Positions 10,408 to 23,195 are shown, counted from the first letter of the stretch. The stretch: 64,000 bases of DNA from Megaleporinus macrocephalus (GCA_021613375.1 CM038703.1:20820194-20884193); one strand, 5' to 3'. Made by a program: numbers and translations. Notes: a model not told the origin generated them from the sequence alone.

Positions 10408-13290
10408 TATATTGTTTTATTCTTAGTTATATGATATGATATTCACAGTGATTTAAGTTCCAAAAAAGTGCTGTGTCTTTTAAAATCTTTTTTTTAATAC
10501 AGATTAATGCACAATGAGTTCAGTTCTTCGATGTGAAAAACGTGGTATGTTGTTTATAATATAAAATACTGTTTGTGACTTTGATATAAATTACATTACC
10601 ATTGAGAAACTGAGCAGATTCCCTGCCTGGAAAGTAACAAACATTCCTCACAGTGTGAGTTCAGGAATATTGCTCGGAGCTGAAAAACACGGTGAGTACT
10701 GTATAGTTTATTAGCTAAACACGCTCAGTGAAATTCCACTCAATGTCACTGGGCAGAGTTTTCTCTTCGCAGTTTTTCTTCACAGTCCAATGGAGGAGTT
10801 GAACAAGATGTTCTTAGGGCCATGATGGTCTATGAACATGTCCTTCCCTTCAACTGAACAAGCGAGCACAAGAGAAGACAGAGAGGGAGGAAAAAAAATG
10901 ATGTGCTCACCAGGCCAGGAGCTCAGGGCAGCAGCAGAGATGCATCCATTGTCCGACTGAGATGGAATACAAGAACCTTTGAGCACCTCAGAGGCGAAAA
11001 CATCCACAAGCATGGAGGTATGTGTGGCAGGCCGAGTAAGCCTTAGAACATATAAGTCCTCTGTCAGAAATCGATAATCAGCTGAAAGGACCAGCATATT
11101 TCATCTTACAAAATAATTTCACCTTTTCTCGAGTCCACTCTTAGCGCAGGTCCGGCTGAAGAAAGGGAAACATTATATCAGTATCATGTTTTACTAGTAA
11201 CATGAATTCTCCTCTTGGTTATGGTATTATATTTTTCTTCTTCTTCTTTGTAGTGGTAGTCGTAGAAATGATGTAAACTTATATATCACTTTTCATTTTA
11301 GCTACAAAGTGTTTTTTAAAGGAAGATTACATTAAAGAAACATTAAAAAGAAGAAACATTACTAATCAAATGATTTGTTATTAAATTATATCCATAATTA
11401 AAACATACGTAAAAATAAAGGTGCAATATACAGGAAGAATGGCGGGGGGTTATAACCTCTCCAATAATTATAAGGTGGCTATGTAAACCCCCTCTTTAAT
11501 TAGTATGATAATAATTATTTGGTCATAAAGCATTACAACCATTTTGGATTTACTGATAGACTAAATGCTACCATTAAAATTACTAATACCAATAAATATT
11601 GTTGAAAATATATTGGTTGCCCCCCTGCACTGGTTGTAAAAACTGTACCCAGAAGAAGAAGCAAGACTGTTCTCCAGATTCACAGAAGCACCTTATATTA
11701 AACTGTAGAGTTGCTGTGAGTAATGGTGTCTTTCATTGTTTAACTCTGATTTTGACTTCTTACTATATAAAAATATATTATACATTTATACATTACATAA
11801 TGTAATATTATATACAAAATATTTGGTGTGCAGTAGCCTTCAGAACTGAGGATTGTGTATATAGAACATATCCTTCTGTCTGAGACTGAGACTAACGTTA
11901 GTTAATCTTAAATTAACATCATCTGTGGTTGTTGCTAGTGCTAATAGTTGAAATTGCTATAAATCTAGCTGCGCTGGCCATCTGTAATAAACTTTGTCCT
12001 CAGTAATGTAATTCATACAGCAATCAGAGGACGCACCAGTGCTATGGTATTAGGTTTTGTGTTGAACTCAAGTATTAGTATAATGTCCAACTGTCTAAAT
12101 GGCTTAACATGATTAGCTTAGCTTACCTCTAGAACATTCCTCCTGTGGTCTATATAATAATAGGTAACATGATACACTTTCAGATATTAAAGAATTGAGG
12201 GGCATGTACTGTGTTTGTTCTGCATTTATGCTCTAATATCAATTTGTGTTGTATGGTGGGCATCAAAAAGAAAGCAGGGAGACGTGAGAAGCAGAGGCTG
12301 ACAAGCATGAGGTGCGAATAGCTCTATTATAGGCAGGGAGTGAGGCAAGATGTAAGAGAGGTGCAGTTAATTATTAATACTCTTTACCCTCATTTCAGTT
12401 CTACTAGGTGTCATAGCTTTATAATAGTTATGATATTAAAATAATCTGTGAATTTGTATGCTCTTCAGAGAAATAAACATCTACAAAAATCTGGTTGCTG
12501 TTAGTCATTTATGCCTAAATGTATTCATTTCTATAGCTCATCACCATCATACCTAGATACTGTTCACCAAGCTTCTGACTAGTGTTAACATACCCTCCTA
12601 TATGACTTAAGAAAACTATTACATATTTAGGTTGGAATTCTTGTGGTTTTCCTCATGACCCCTATACCTAAGTGTCCTATACCTATGTTATCACAATATG
12701 TATACATTCATCACAAAAACAGTGTGTTTTTCATTAGGCAGCACTGTTGCAGTGGCTACATAAGCCTTGCTTGTCATAACCTTTGTTTTTTTATTATGGC
12801 AAATATTTGATATAAACATCTGAAGGCATTAGTAGCTTGTAGTTGGGGCTGAACGAAACTGGGCTGACAGGTAAAATCTAATTCTGACTATTATTGTAAC
12901 TGTGATTTCAACTGAGACTGTTTTCTATAAATTGAGGTTCTGGCCTGTTGACGTGTTTGGCCAAGATGACCAGAGTATCCATCTATTCTGCCCTGACCCC
13001 TGCGCTGTGCCAGACTGACTGCTGTGGTAGCTCCCGCTTGTGAAGAACCCACAGCCTATTATGAAATGATATGCTTCATATGTAAATATTGCAATTAAAA
13101 GGAATGTGAGTGAACAAGTTTGAAATTATGAATTAAAAAAGTAGAATGAGTGCTCAGTTCAGTATGTTGAACATGTATATAATTTGAATAGGAAAATATG
13201 TATTGTTAGTATGTGTTATGTGTGTGAGTTTATGAGAGTATATGATTGAATGAGAGTATCAATAACACTCTCTTTCTATAATGTAATAAT
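10408..13290. other. AT-rich intergenic DNA
   Basis: Long AT-rich stretch with no gene or repeat family I can name. The 105-codon minus frame at 10780-11097 has no domain, and is embedded in slightly GC-richer sequence at 10610-11160. Confidence 0.4.
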
Positions 13291-13371
13291 ATGCAAAAGT
13301 TTGAACACATCTGGTCATGTTTTGTTGATAAATGAAGATAAGTTAAGGCATCCTTTATACAATGTCTCTGT
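13291..13371. mobile_element. Possible Tc1/mariner-type MITE end
   Basis: TATGCAAAAGTTTGAACACATC followed by TCATGTTTTGTTGATAAATG resembles the ATGCAAAAGTTTGGGCACCCC-type ends common in fish MITEs. The right partner is not seen, so this is weak. Confidence 0.3.
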
Positions 13372-13389
13372 ATTAATTAATTAATTAAT

Positions 13390-13421
<32 letters not shown>
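13371..13421. repeat. Tetranucleotide microsatellite (TTAA/TTTA)n
   Basis: A block of TTAA units passes into a longer block of TTTA units, without other features. Confidence 0.92.
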
Positions 13422-13764
13422 TCGCTACATTTCAAATATTGTAAAAAAAATAGTTCCATAACATTTGCACAGGCCACATTTAATGTTTTTTTTTCTTTCC
13501 TTAAATATGTTAAACTAATATGTTAAATAATAATTGCACATTAATATTCAGGGGTGTGTTTGTGTTTGTTATTCTCTGGAACATAATTCTAGAGTTTTGG
13601 AGCTAAATATATGGATGAAAAAATTTGACCTCACAAGTTTAAAAAAACAACAGTGAGAGGCTGTAGTCTACATGTAATGGAAGCACAGCATGAACAGTTG
13701 CAGACTTCATACATAAAACTAGGTAATCAAAGTTCACTGAGTTTCTGGTGCTATGCAATGCTTT

Positions 13765-13989
13765 ATATCATCACTGTCCAAAGAAAAACTTCAAATTGGC
13801 AACTTTACAGAAGCCAAAAACAAACTCTATTTTTATTGTAGGTCAATGGAACCAGATTTTTTCCAAGCTGTTTGGTGAGCATTTCCATTTGTCTATTAAC
13901 CATGAATGGCAGCTGTTGCATTTAAATAATGTGTACAAATAAATATCGACAAAAATGGAGACACATGTTCTTCTTTGAACAGCGATGAT
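13765..13989. mobile_element. MITE, ATATCAT..GTCCAAAGAA family, copy 2
   Basis: The left end ATATCATCACTGTCCAAAG starts about 13767. It is the inverted match of the right end CTTTGAACAGCGATGATATG ending about 13990, which continues inward as GGAGACACATGTTCTT. The ends match those of the copy at 8906-9147, while the interiors differ, as expected for non-autonomous elements sharing only terminal sequence. No transposase is encoded. Confidence 0.6.
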
Positions 13990-13990
13990 A

Positions 13991-14439
13991 TGTCAAAATT
14001 AAAATAAAGAATAATTTATATTCATTTTATAATAATATAAAAAACATTATTACCAGGAATTACATATGTGTAGTCTATATAAAGTCAAGTCATGTTGATA
14101 GCAAATCAGGTTAGCTGGTAGGTTAGCTGCTTTATTAAGCACCGCGGTTCATTAATAGAGACTCTTTTTGGCTCTGTGTGTTTATATACAGTGGCTCTTT
14201 GTTTTGGCTTGTAATAAAATGTGACTGTGACTGTTAATGTGTCGGCAATTACAGTTTAATTATATGTATGTCTGTCGAAAATCATCCTGCTATCCTATAA
14301 AAAATATCTTGCAATAATTTCAGAAACGGGAGGGACACGTCCCTCTGCCTCTCACCCTCAATATTTTGAACCAATGGCTACGTACTGTATATATCATTAT
14401 CCCGAATGAATTTCATATTAAGTTGCGTCAACATAGTAC
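13991..14439. other. AT-rich unassigned DNA
   Basis: No gene or repeat is recognised in this stretch. Confidence 0.5.
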
Positions 14440-17400
14440 TTACTCGCCACAACATATCTCACCTGACTGCCAAGCGCTAAGCTGAGTAATTTCATTGCTG
14501 ACATTGGATGCAAGCAAGAGGCGGGATGATGGAAAGACAAGCCTTGGCAGAGTGGATGTCTCACACAGGAAACTCATTCGTGACATCAGACGGATGATGA
14601 CAATTAGAGTTGTGGTGAGATGAGCGTGGAACACTGCTGATACAGAGAAAGACAAAAGTCAGAAATGGTCTGACAGTCTGTCGATGCGAGAGTGAAATGA
14701 TAGATACCAGGCCTTTATCTAATCAATAGCACTGTTTTCCCACCATGTTCGCTAGCCTGCCATTCCGTGGACTAATTAGATGATAAAAAGTGATGGATGC
14801 GTACTAAATTCTGCTGGCCCTTAAAATGCTCCTTAGGGCTTTTACAGCCATTTCCTGCTGACCTTTTAGATCCCAGCTTTATTGTACGTGAATTCAATTA
14901 AATCAATTTGTCCTATGTTTGTGACACAGCAGCACTAGTGGACCCTAGTTAAGGCTCGAAAGTCTATGGCCCAAGAAGAAGGCCCGGGACGCCGGGAGCT
15001 TAAATTAGCATATTTTCAAAGTATCAAAACAAATCATCCCCCTCACATAAACTCTGTTATTAATGTTCTAAGCCACACACAATAAACAAAGCAAGGAATA
15101 GATTTCCTCTCCTACGGTCTAAAAGAATAGGTCTTTCAGTGTATCATCACAAACCATGGGAGTGGAAGGTGACAGATTGGCCCCAAAATAAAAAGCCACA
15201 GAGGGCAGTCGGCAAATCCAGGGGCCGTTGAGCAGGAGGATCAAAATTACCTCAGCAGGGAGCAGAAAGTCGGAAACAGCCTCGGAGAGAAGGGTTAGAG
15301 TAACTGTCATGGGCCTTTGGGAGGCTCGCATCACGCCAGCAGGAACTGGAGGTCGAAGGAATTCCCTCGCGGAGAAGCTTCCAGGCCACACATCACCCCA
15401 AGGAATCAGGGCTTGTACAAAGGCTCTTCCTCTTATTACACTTTACACATGGATTCCTCAGCCCAATGAGCCACGCTGCTGGATTCTCCTTGTAAAACGA
15501 AATGCTCAGGAGGTATTGCGTTCATGCTTATTGATGAAATGCAATGCAAAGGCCGTCCTTGATATCTTAGGAGAAGAGTTCTGAGTTTGCTTCTTGAGGT
15601 CTTGAGCTTGAGAGAATATGAAGGCCATGTAAAGCACAACACAGAAAGGACTTGGCAGCTGGGAGGAAGGCATTTAGCAGTACTTCGAAAGCGGCAACAG
15701 AACAGAACATATAATTTACAATATCCCTTTTAGCCAAGCAAAGCAGACCTCTCCTCCTCTCTTTGTTTGGAGAAGTGTATTATTTATGCTTGCGGAACCT
15801 TCAGCTGATGCAATACCCCGCTGAGCACTCAATCTTCAAGCGTTACTCTGCACTACACGAAGAAGCAATCAGGCGCTACTGGAAACGACAAAAACCCCTC
15901 CGAAAACAGTGCGACGGAAGAGCATGTCTCGGAGTGTTTAAAAAAGTATCAGGACAGGTCTAAATAGAGCTAGAGCCTCTAATGACCCTTCTTGGGACGC
16001 CCTTCAGATTGATGACTTTTGCAGGCTTTTGCCCAGGTGGCTCATAGGAGGAATGGGTTCTATACATCATCATCTCCTCTGGCCAGGAGCCTCAGGAAGC
16101 AATGACGTAACCTCGCCCGAGAGAGGTCCGGCACATTTCCAGCAGAGCAGTGTCTGGAGCCACCTGTAGGGTGGCGATGCTCTCCTGATTTTGCAGGACT
16201 CACTAGGTGCTCTTCCCAGGTGTAGCACCCTCAGCATAATTAAGGTGGGATCTGCCAGGACTTCTGCTCCAGGGTCATTCATCAACCGGATCACGGGCAA
16301 GATTAATGTGGCCTTGCTGCAGCACTGCAATGGATTGCTGCCACTTGCTGAGATCATTAGTGCCGGCCTGCCCGCCACTGCAAAGGGGGGCTCGGCGCAG
16401 CGGAAAGTGGAGATTTGCAGCTTTGCATACTAAACGAATAGTCCATCATCGCCTAATTAAGGGATTATTGGAGACACTTGTGTCCAGTCCCCTGGACAGT
16501 AAACCATAACTGAAGGGCAAAAGAGATAGATTAGCTCCACCTGCTCGGTGGCGAAGTAGCGAAAGTGCTGACAAAGGTGAGCGCGAAAAAAAAACAGAGG
16601 GTGGGCATGAATGTGCAGGGCTTAAATCTCCGAAGAGCTGGTGGTGCTTATTAATTTTTAAACCCTGAGGAGCAAGAGCATTCAGCTGGACCAATCAAGG
16701 AAGGCTCACAGGGCCAGAGCTATGGTTACAGTTCTTAACCTCTGCCTTGGTAAGCTTTGCATCATCCTAAAGATTCCAGCGATGACGTGACATCTATTTG
16801 AAGTGCTGGGTTTTTTTTTGGCAAGAGCAATTGAGGTAAGAGGGCTAATTATCATTCATGAACATGGGAAGAGGCAGCGTTCCTGATCCTCAGATCTCAG
16901 AGGTATTCGCCGCCGAGAAATGTGCTACATTCATTACCAAAGCAGGAGGACGAACCATTCGAAAAACAAGGCACGGCGTTGTTCTGAGACTTCCAACTGC
17001 ATTAGGAAGAGAAAATCAAGCCGGGCAGCCACTTGTGCAGAAATGCAGACATGGCCGCATGTTCTGAGAGAGCGAGCTGAGTGGAGGGAGAGCAAGCGAG
17101 GGAGCGAAGCTCTACTAGCTGTAAGCCTCCCAGTGTCTAAGGCTTGTTTTTCATTGACTGTGTCAGGAATCAAGAGGGCTAATCCCTCTGAGACTTCAGA
17201 TGAAAGTTTCAAAAGAAATAATGAAAGGCACACTGCCTGAGGGTGCATATCGGGGTGAACGTACAGCGAGCGGGAGAGAACTGCTGCGGCGCACGACAAG
17301 CATGCAGCAGGGAAGAATACAACCATATTTCTTGCTTGCCTCCACCCCCTCCAGTTCGACTAAAAATACATAAAATTTCCAAATCTTCCCTAAAGACAGA

Positions 17401-17600
17401 GGCAGAAAGGGAAGGATAAACTGACATCAAAATATCATGCATTGCGGAAGCGACCAAATCCTTTCTGCATTCCAGATCACACGCTCAGCGAGTAGAACCT
17501 AAATAAGGCTCCAAAGAGATATAAATTCTACTCATCCGGCTGGGATGATCTAAAATAATTTAAAAAAAATTAAATAAATTTCAACATCTCGACGCAACAT
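14440..17600. promoter_or_regulatory. Candidate cluster of conserved noncoding elements
   Basis: About 3 kb free of recognisable transposons and microsatellites, with more CpG and more even base use than the flanks. It contains repeated TAATTA-type cores in unique context: GGACTAATTAGATG at about 14769, TCAATTAAATCAATTTG at about 14896, AATTAGCATATTTTC at about 15004, and CGCCTAATTAAGGGATTATT at about 16450. Open frames on both strands (70-130 codons) overlap each other and carry no domain, so I read the block as noncoding. Dense homeodomain-like motifs in repeat-free sequence are typical of vertebrate developmental enhancers, but conservation cannot be seen from one genome. Confidence 0.35.
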
Positions 17601-19800
17601 GCATTTGCAAATTTTTTTGTGGATTCACTGCGTCATAGTATTTTGTTGTGTTCAGGCACGCCATGCATCGCCGCAAACCATCAGCTACTGATGCAGGAGT
17701 GTATATCAGAGCAGTAGAAACACATTCTGGACATGTTATGAGTTTTTCTGACAGTTGCCAGAGAAAAATTCAGTAGAATTCAGGCTGTTTCCGGCTGATT
17801 GGATTCATACTGTCATCATGCTAATTGGATGATGCTAAAAGCATACAATTCTGCTGCTGGGGTTCAGTGATCTTGACAGATTAGCTAAGCATGTCTGTAT
17901 TTTATGAGGCATGCTCTGACTGCATTATTCATTTGTGGAGTTCAGTGTATGCTGGTACATGTGTGCATTCCGAACGGAAAGGCCTAATTCTTTTAGCGTC
18001 AAGCTATGCATATATGTATGCACGGACATATCAACACTAATGACAGTCTCTTTAAATATTAATATGACATCAGTTAAAATGTCTATCATCAATATTTTCC
18101 TTCTTTTACACAGATCTACACACTATGGGACCAGATCATGTAAATGATATGGGTGCAGCACATATACATAGAGAATATGAGTTTATATAGACTTGGTTAT
18201 GCCATGAGGGGTTTCGTTCCATGAGCTCACCTGCCATCAGGATTGCCAGTATGGTTTTCATGCCTAATAAAAAAGTGCAGTCGTGGCAGAAAATTACTAA
18301 TTTACTAAATATTTTCTGGACCTGGCAACCTGCTGTACAGCTGAGCTATCTTTGAAAATAAAAACATGTTTGATAACCAGCATTATCCAGTGAGAGAAGT
18401 TAAAAGTTATTAAAACTAAAATCTGGAACATGTATAATATTCTAAATGTTGTTTGTAATTGCTGCAGAGGGAAATGAAATGGTGGAATAATCAAATAACT
18501 AACATGTCAAGGCACCAGTAATTCTAGAAGAGCAGAATTTTTTTATCAGAAACCACACCACAAGGTTATCAGTTGAACCCACCATGAATTGAATAGAAGC
18601 ACTATTGAGAGAGTTTGGAAAACTGTCACACGAATAATGCCTAATACTAATAGTTCAGTAGCACTTGCTATGAATTCTGTATTCATAGTGCTTTATAAAC
18701 ACATTAACAGAGAGAACATACCACATAATGCCTTAAGCTTAAGCGTAAAGTCATAAATTAGCATAACTGCTTATAAGTAGTTATAGTAATTTGAGCAACA
18801 ATTCATAAAACAAAGGAATGTACCTTTATAATGTCAGGCTTCATAATATTACATTATAACATTTTTCATAGCATTACAGTATCTGTCTGTAAACATAAAT
18901 GCAAAACGTGCATTATAACACTGATTTGATTTTTGTTGTAAAACCTATAATAATCTGTCTAAATGCTCTAATAAAGTTTTAATGCTCTAAAACATTCATA
19001 TGAAGTGTTACCCAGTTTTCTTATAATCAAATGCAAGTTACTGACTTAATAAGAACTTATTGCTCATTGTTACTTACATGTCTTTAAAAGAACGTGTTAC
19101 ATTGCATTGAAGTTACATTGAAAACCTGCAGTTTGTCTATATATTTTAATGTAATGACAAACTCTTATTTCTCTGTTTTCTATGATGTTACAGTTTTGAA
19201 TAGATGTAATGGAACAATAATGTTTTTCATGATATTTTAAAGTATTTCTATGCTTCCAGTCACCATAAAATGTTAAAATATTGTAAAGTGCTGATATTTT
19301 GAAGTTTCAAAAAAAAAAAAGTGGAACATTAGCCAAACATCTGACCACCAAACTCTTCGAGCAAGGCAGTCAACAAGTATCAGGGTCGCCTCATATCATT
19401 ATTCCTTAAGTTGAGTGGAGAAAGGTGATTTCAAGAGCAATGATATTGTCACACCATAATTTAAGTTAAAATGAAATATACAGTACAAAGTATCAATAAC
19501 ACTACTATGATTGATAATAAAAATAATAAGGGATATTGAGATGTGCTAAAACCTGGTTTTCATGGACACAATCACTATAGTAGTGATGGCTGAATACACA
19601 ATCCTATATATATGTGCGTGTTTATACATTGGTAATTTTGGTATATTGGTATGCTGGTTATACCGGTCAGCAGGTTTGTACATGTACTTCTTCTGATAGC
19701 ATGCTATTTCATGAAAAATATATGTATTAAAATGAGTGCAAACATACAGAATTTTCAATGTAATTCCTTGATTCAGTACACAGCTGCTCACATAATCCCT
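17601..19800. other. AT-rich intergenic DNA
   Basis: No gene or named repeat. There is a short poly-A run near 19308-19320. Small open frames here lack domains. Confidence 0.45.
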
Positions 19801-19804
19801 GATT

Positions 19805-20745
19805 TAGAATCCGATTTATTGGCCATATATGTACACATACCTATGTCCAACCTATACACAATAAATACAGCCAATAAACAATATACAGTGTACAAGCAGT
19901 GCACTTAAATGTGTGTGGTAGTGCAAAAGGCTGTAATGCACATGTGCGGGGAAGAAACTGTGGTGTATAATATAGTATGTGAGTGTAGCACAGTAAAATC
20001 CGGCAGATAATATCACTGATCAGGTATTCATGAGGGTGATGACATCAGGAAAGAAACTGCTCCAGTGTCTGGTAGACTTACTACACAGGGTTCTGTAGTG
20101 GCTGCCGGAGGGGAGGAGTTGAAAAAGAGTGTGTCCAGGGTGCAAAGAATCTGTGATGATTTTCTCTGCACGTTTCTTCGTTCTTGAAGAGTACAGGTCC
20201 GGGAGGGTGGGCAGGGGGGCCAACAATGATTTTTTTCAGCTATCTTTACTGTCTGTTGCAGTCTGACTACAGTATAGAACTGGCTTAACGGCTCAACTTT
20301 CTCAGTTGCTGCAGAAAGTACAGTCTCTGCTGCACCTTTTAGAGGATGGAGTTGATGTTGGTCTCTTATTTCAGGTCTTGGAAAGTCTCTACAGTGACAG
20401 TGAGGGGAGTCTCTGAAAGTCCACAGTCATGTCCACAGTCTTGAGCATGTTTAGCTCTAGATTGTTTTGACTGCACCAGAGCACCAGTCATTCAACCTCC
20501 TGTCTAATAGGCAGAATCATCTCCATTTCATGTCATCTAGTGTTGTCTGCAAACCTCAGGAGTGTAACAGATGGGTCCCTAGAGGTGCAGTTGTTAATGT
20601 GAAGAGAGAAGAGCAGTGGGGGGACAACACATGAGCACCAGTACTGATTGTCTATGTACCAGAAGATGCACCTGTTGTTTCCTGCCTGTCAGGAAGCTGG
20701 TGATCCGCTTACATATGACAGGGGATACAGTTAGCAGGGAGAGTT
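19805..20745 (-). pseudogene. LINE 3' fragment with broken reverse transcriptase
   Basis: Read on the minus strand from 20745 down, the sequence gives, in broken frames: an ITSFLTGRKQQV-like segment; a decayed motif B; FADNT at 20541-20553, where an active enzyme has FADDT/YADD, so one catalytic aspartate is replaced; then EVEWLVLWCSQNNLELN. The end is the conserved LINE tail at 20020-20226 (LPDLYSSRTKKRAEKI ... HPGHTLFQLLPSG ... SFFPDVITLMN). Beyond it a 3' UTR of about 200 bases runs to CCAATAAATCGGATTCT (complement of about 19801-19817). The arrangement matches the 3' end of a fish non-LTR retrotransposon, 5'-truncated and inactivated. It is the same group as the 5.9-6.6 kb piece, and different from the L2 at 32-34.7 kb. 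Confidence 0.75.
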
Positions 20746-20841
20746 TGAAGAACAAGATTTTATTTATAAATTAATAACTGCTGAAGACACTGAATTATCA
20801 GTTTACTCAAGCTTTGGAACTTCAGTGTTTATAAGAAGTGT

Positions 20842-21791
20842 TTATAGAGCAGGGGTGTCCAAAGACATCACTTATAAGTACTTTGCAGTTAATTCTTTTA
20901 CCTGATGGTGGCAGTAGTACATATACAGGTATAGTACGGTTCACCGCTGTCTTAGCCATCAAAGTTAAATAAACATAAGCTCCATTATTTTTCTGACTGA
21001 CGATTTCACAAGAGAGGGACTTCAGAATATTTTTCTGTAGAGAGATGCTGTAAACACCTGTGTCTCTTATACCAAGAGACTATTGCAGTAATGAAGGAAT
21101 TAAATATGAAGAGAGGTTATAAAACAAAACTTGGACATTACAGTAAATATTTAGGGGATGAGAGCGCAGAGAACCCTGCTCTCACAGCAGTAACTGTTCC
21201 TCAAGGCATGTGGGGCACAGGAGAACCTGACCAGAGCGAGTTATGAGGTGGCTATGCTAATCGCTAAGCAGTGACACTGAGGTGTTTAAACACTCCAGCA
21301 GCACTGCTGTGTCTCATCCACTCACACCAGCACACTAACACACCACCATCACGTCAGTGTCTCTGCAGAGGAACTCACCATCAGAGAAATGTTCTCCATA
21401 CCATAATAGATTATGTGATTAAGAAATATTAGACTTGCTGTTATTGAGCTCCATACGCCTGGTAATGCATACCGATAGAGTGACATACAGTCTACATGAG
21501 AAACACTGAAGATACTTAATGCTGAAATGTTGTTCAGCACATGTTCAGACAGAATTTACAGTTTGTTGTAACATTGTTTACTCTGTTGATATTCTGCTGC
21601 TGCAATTACAGTTAAATTCAATTAATTAGTTAAATAACTAATCATTATTCTGTACATTTGTGTTTTTTTTATATTTTGAATACAGGGTTATATAAAGTTC
21701 ATAAATAATACTTTTGGAAAGAGAGACTGGCCCTTAGGTATTGTCCAATCTGGCCCCCTTTGAAAAAAGTTTGAGCACCTCTGGTCTAGTG
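20842..21791. mobile_element. hAT-type non-autonomous element (934 bp)
   Basis: The element runs from CAGGGGTGTCCAAA at 20850 to TTTGAGCACCTCTG ending at 21783. The ends are inverted repeats of the CAGGGGTGTCCAAACTTTTTT type, with the right arm retaining CAAAGGGGGCCAGATTGG (as complement). Flanks TTATAGAG and GTCTAGTG agree at 5 of 8 positions, consistent with an aged 8-bp hAT target duplication. No transposase frame. A fragment of the foldback family (about 21270-21363) sits inside it. Confidence 0.6.
21270..21363. mobile_element. Foldback-family fragment nested in hAT element
   Basis: GTGACACTGAGGTGTTTAAA followed by CACTCCAGCAGCACTGCTGT and CACACTAACACACCACCA matches the inner part of the foldback element at 31278-31928. 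Only the central portion of one arm is present, lying within the hAT element. Confidence 0.6.
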
Positions 21792-22263
21792 TAAACACAC
21801 TCTATGCAAAATATATATAGCCTCCTCTCAAGGCTGCTCAGACATGTTTGTCTGCAGACAAGCTTCTTTCATCTCCACACTTTAGCTTCTGTCTTTCAGT
21901 GTTTGGACAGGTTGTAAAATAATCACTTTGAAGTTATTTCTGCTCGTTAACGCTGAAAACCCTCGTTCATGTTAACAGGAGTGAGACGGTTTAGATATGT
22001 GGTAGTACTTGTGTTGTTTTCTGCTGTGCTGAGAGGCTGTGAGGGGGTCAGCTTAAGGAGCAATGTTCACAAATACAACACAGTCTATCTTCAGCTCAAA
22101 CATTAGATAATCACTACATTATTTATATAACCTGACTTCTTCTGTTCTGGAGTCTTTTTCTTTTGCTGCTGCCACAAAAGTGTAAGACAAGTGAAAGCAA
22201 TGCTGATGATAACAGACATGCCTGCTTGCTGGCGTTTCGCCTCATCTACATCTTAAATACACA
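21792..22263. other. Unassigned DNA
   Basis: No gene or repeat is recognised between the hAT element and the small palindromic MITE. Confidence 0.5.
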
Positions 22264-22350
22264 TACACTACCACTTAAAAGTTTAGGATCACTTTAAAAT
22301 TTCATTTCATGTAATTTTACTGTGATCCCAAACTTTTGAGCGGTAGAGTA
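22264..22350. mobile_element. 83-bp palindromic TA-flanked MITE
   Basis: The 27-base arms CACTACCACTTAAAAGTTTA... and its inverted partner ...AAACTTTTGAGCGGTAGAG face each other with four mismatches across a core of about 29 bases, and TA lies on both sides (22264-22265, 22349-22350). This matches the Tc1/mariner-mobilised MITEs with ACTACCGCTCAAAAGTTTGGG ends that are common in fish. No coding capacity. Confidence 0.8.
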
Positions 22351-22395
22351 AATACACATTCAAATCAGGCTGAGAACAAAGGTAAATTTTAAAGA

Positions 22396-22640
22396 CTGTG
22401 GGGCAGTCGTGGGCTGAAGGTTAGGGGTCCGGCCTTGTAACCAGAAGATGGCCGGTTTGATCCCCTACAACAACAGGATAGGGCTGCCCAACATGCCAGG
22501 TAAATGTGCTCACTGCCACCTAGTGTGTATGTTCGCTAGTGTGTTTATATGTGGGTGTTTCACTGAGTGGATGGGTTAAATGCAAAGGTGAAATTCTGCT
22601 GTGTGCAAACACAAGTGCCAAGTAATGTTAAAATGAAAAA
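22396..22640 (+). mobile_element. tRNA-derived SINE
   Basis: The head GGGGCAGTCGTGGGCTGAAG contains an A-box-like segment (GGGCTGAAGGTTAGGG). Near 22450-22467 GGCCGGTTTGATCCC fits the RNA polymerase III B-box consensus GGTTCGANTCC. The body downstream (TTTCACTGAGTGGATGGGTTAAATGC) is the usual fish SINE body that ends in a LINE-like tail. The element is a non-coding retroposon on the + strand, mildly diverged. Confidence 0.75.
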
Positions 22641-23195
22641 AAAAATTCTAAAAGAAAATACACATCAGTGTAGTGCTTCATTTTCAGACAAAACCCATTT
22701 ACAAAACCCAGACGGAATCTGTGAGTTTGGCTGTATGTTTATTCCAGAACACAAATCAAATGCTGAAGAACCAAATCATATCCTGCCCTTAATTACTTCC
22801 CACCCAAGTAGCCTGTTCCCCTTCTGGGTTTTCATTTATAGGATGAAAATGCACTCTGATTTCTGATTCACTTTAAATGACTGTGAAGTGTATTGGGATT
22901 AACGTTTTAGAGGAAGAAAGGTTACTTTCTTTCCCTGTTTATTAATCTGCCACATATTATAAGAAAGACATACATTTCACAGTGCGGTATGTCTAGAAAA
23001 CTACTGATCTAAAGGTGAAAGAGAAAATGTTGTTTTTAGACAGAAGCAATGCTATGGAGTCTAGAGGTCTTCTATCTTGGATTCTGCTTACCCCAGCTAA
23101 ATAAGGAAGTTAGAATGTTTAACATAACTAAATAATATATGTAGAATGTTTTAGGAATTGGCCCAGGTCAAAGGTTAAGGTTTCATGAGATGAGC
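22641..23195. other. Unassigned DNA
   Basis: No gene or repeat recognised. A 99-codon frame at 22567-22866 begins inside the SINE and has no domain. Confidence 0.5.

Noticed and set aside
10780..11097. 105-codon minus frame
   Set aside because: No domain or family resemblance; could not be supported as a gene.
16934..17326. 130-codon minus frame opposite a 106-codon + frame
   Set aside because: Overlapping frames on both strands in a GC-richer block with no recognisable domain; expected by chance when stops are rarer.
22396..22470. Functional tRNA gene
   Set aside because: A- and B-box-like motifs are present but the cloverleaf is degenerate and a SINE body follows, so it is a tRNA-derived SINE.
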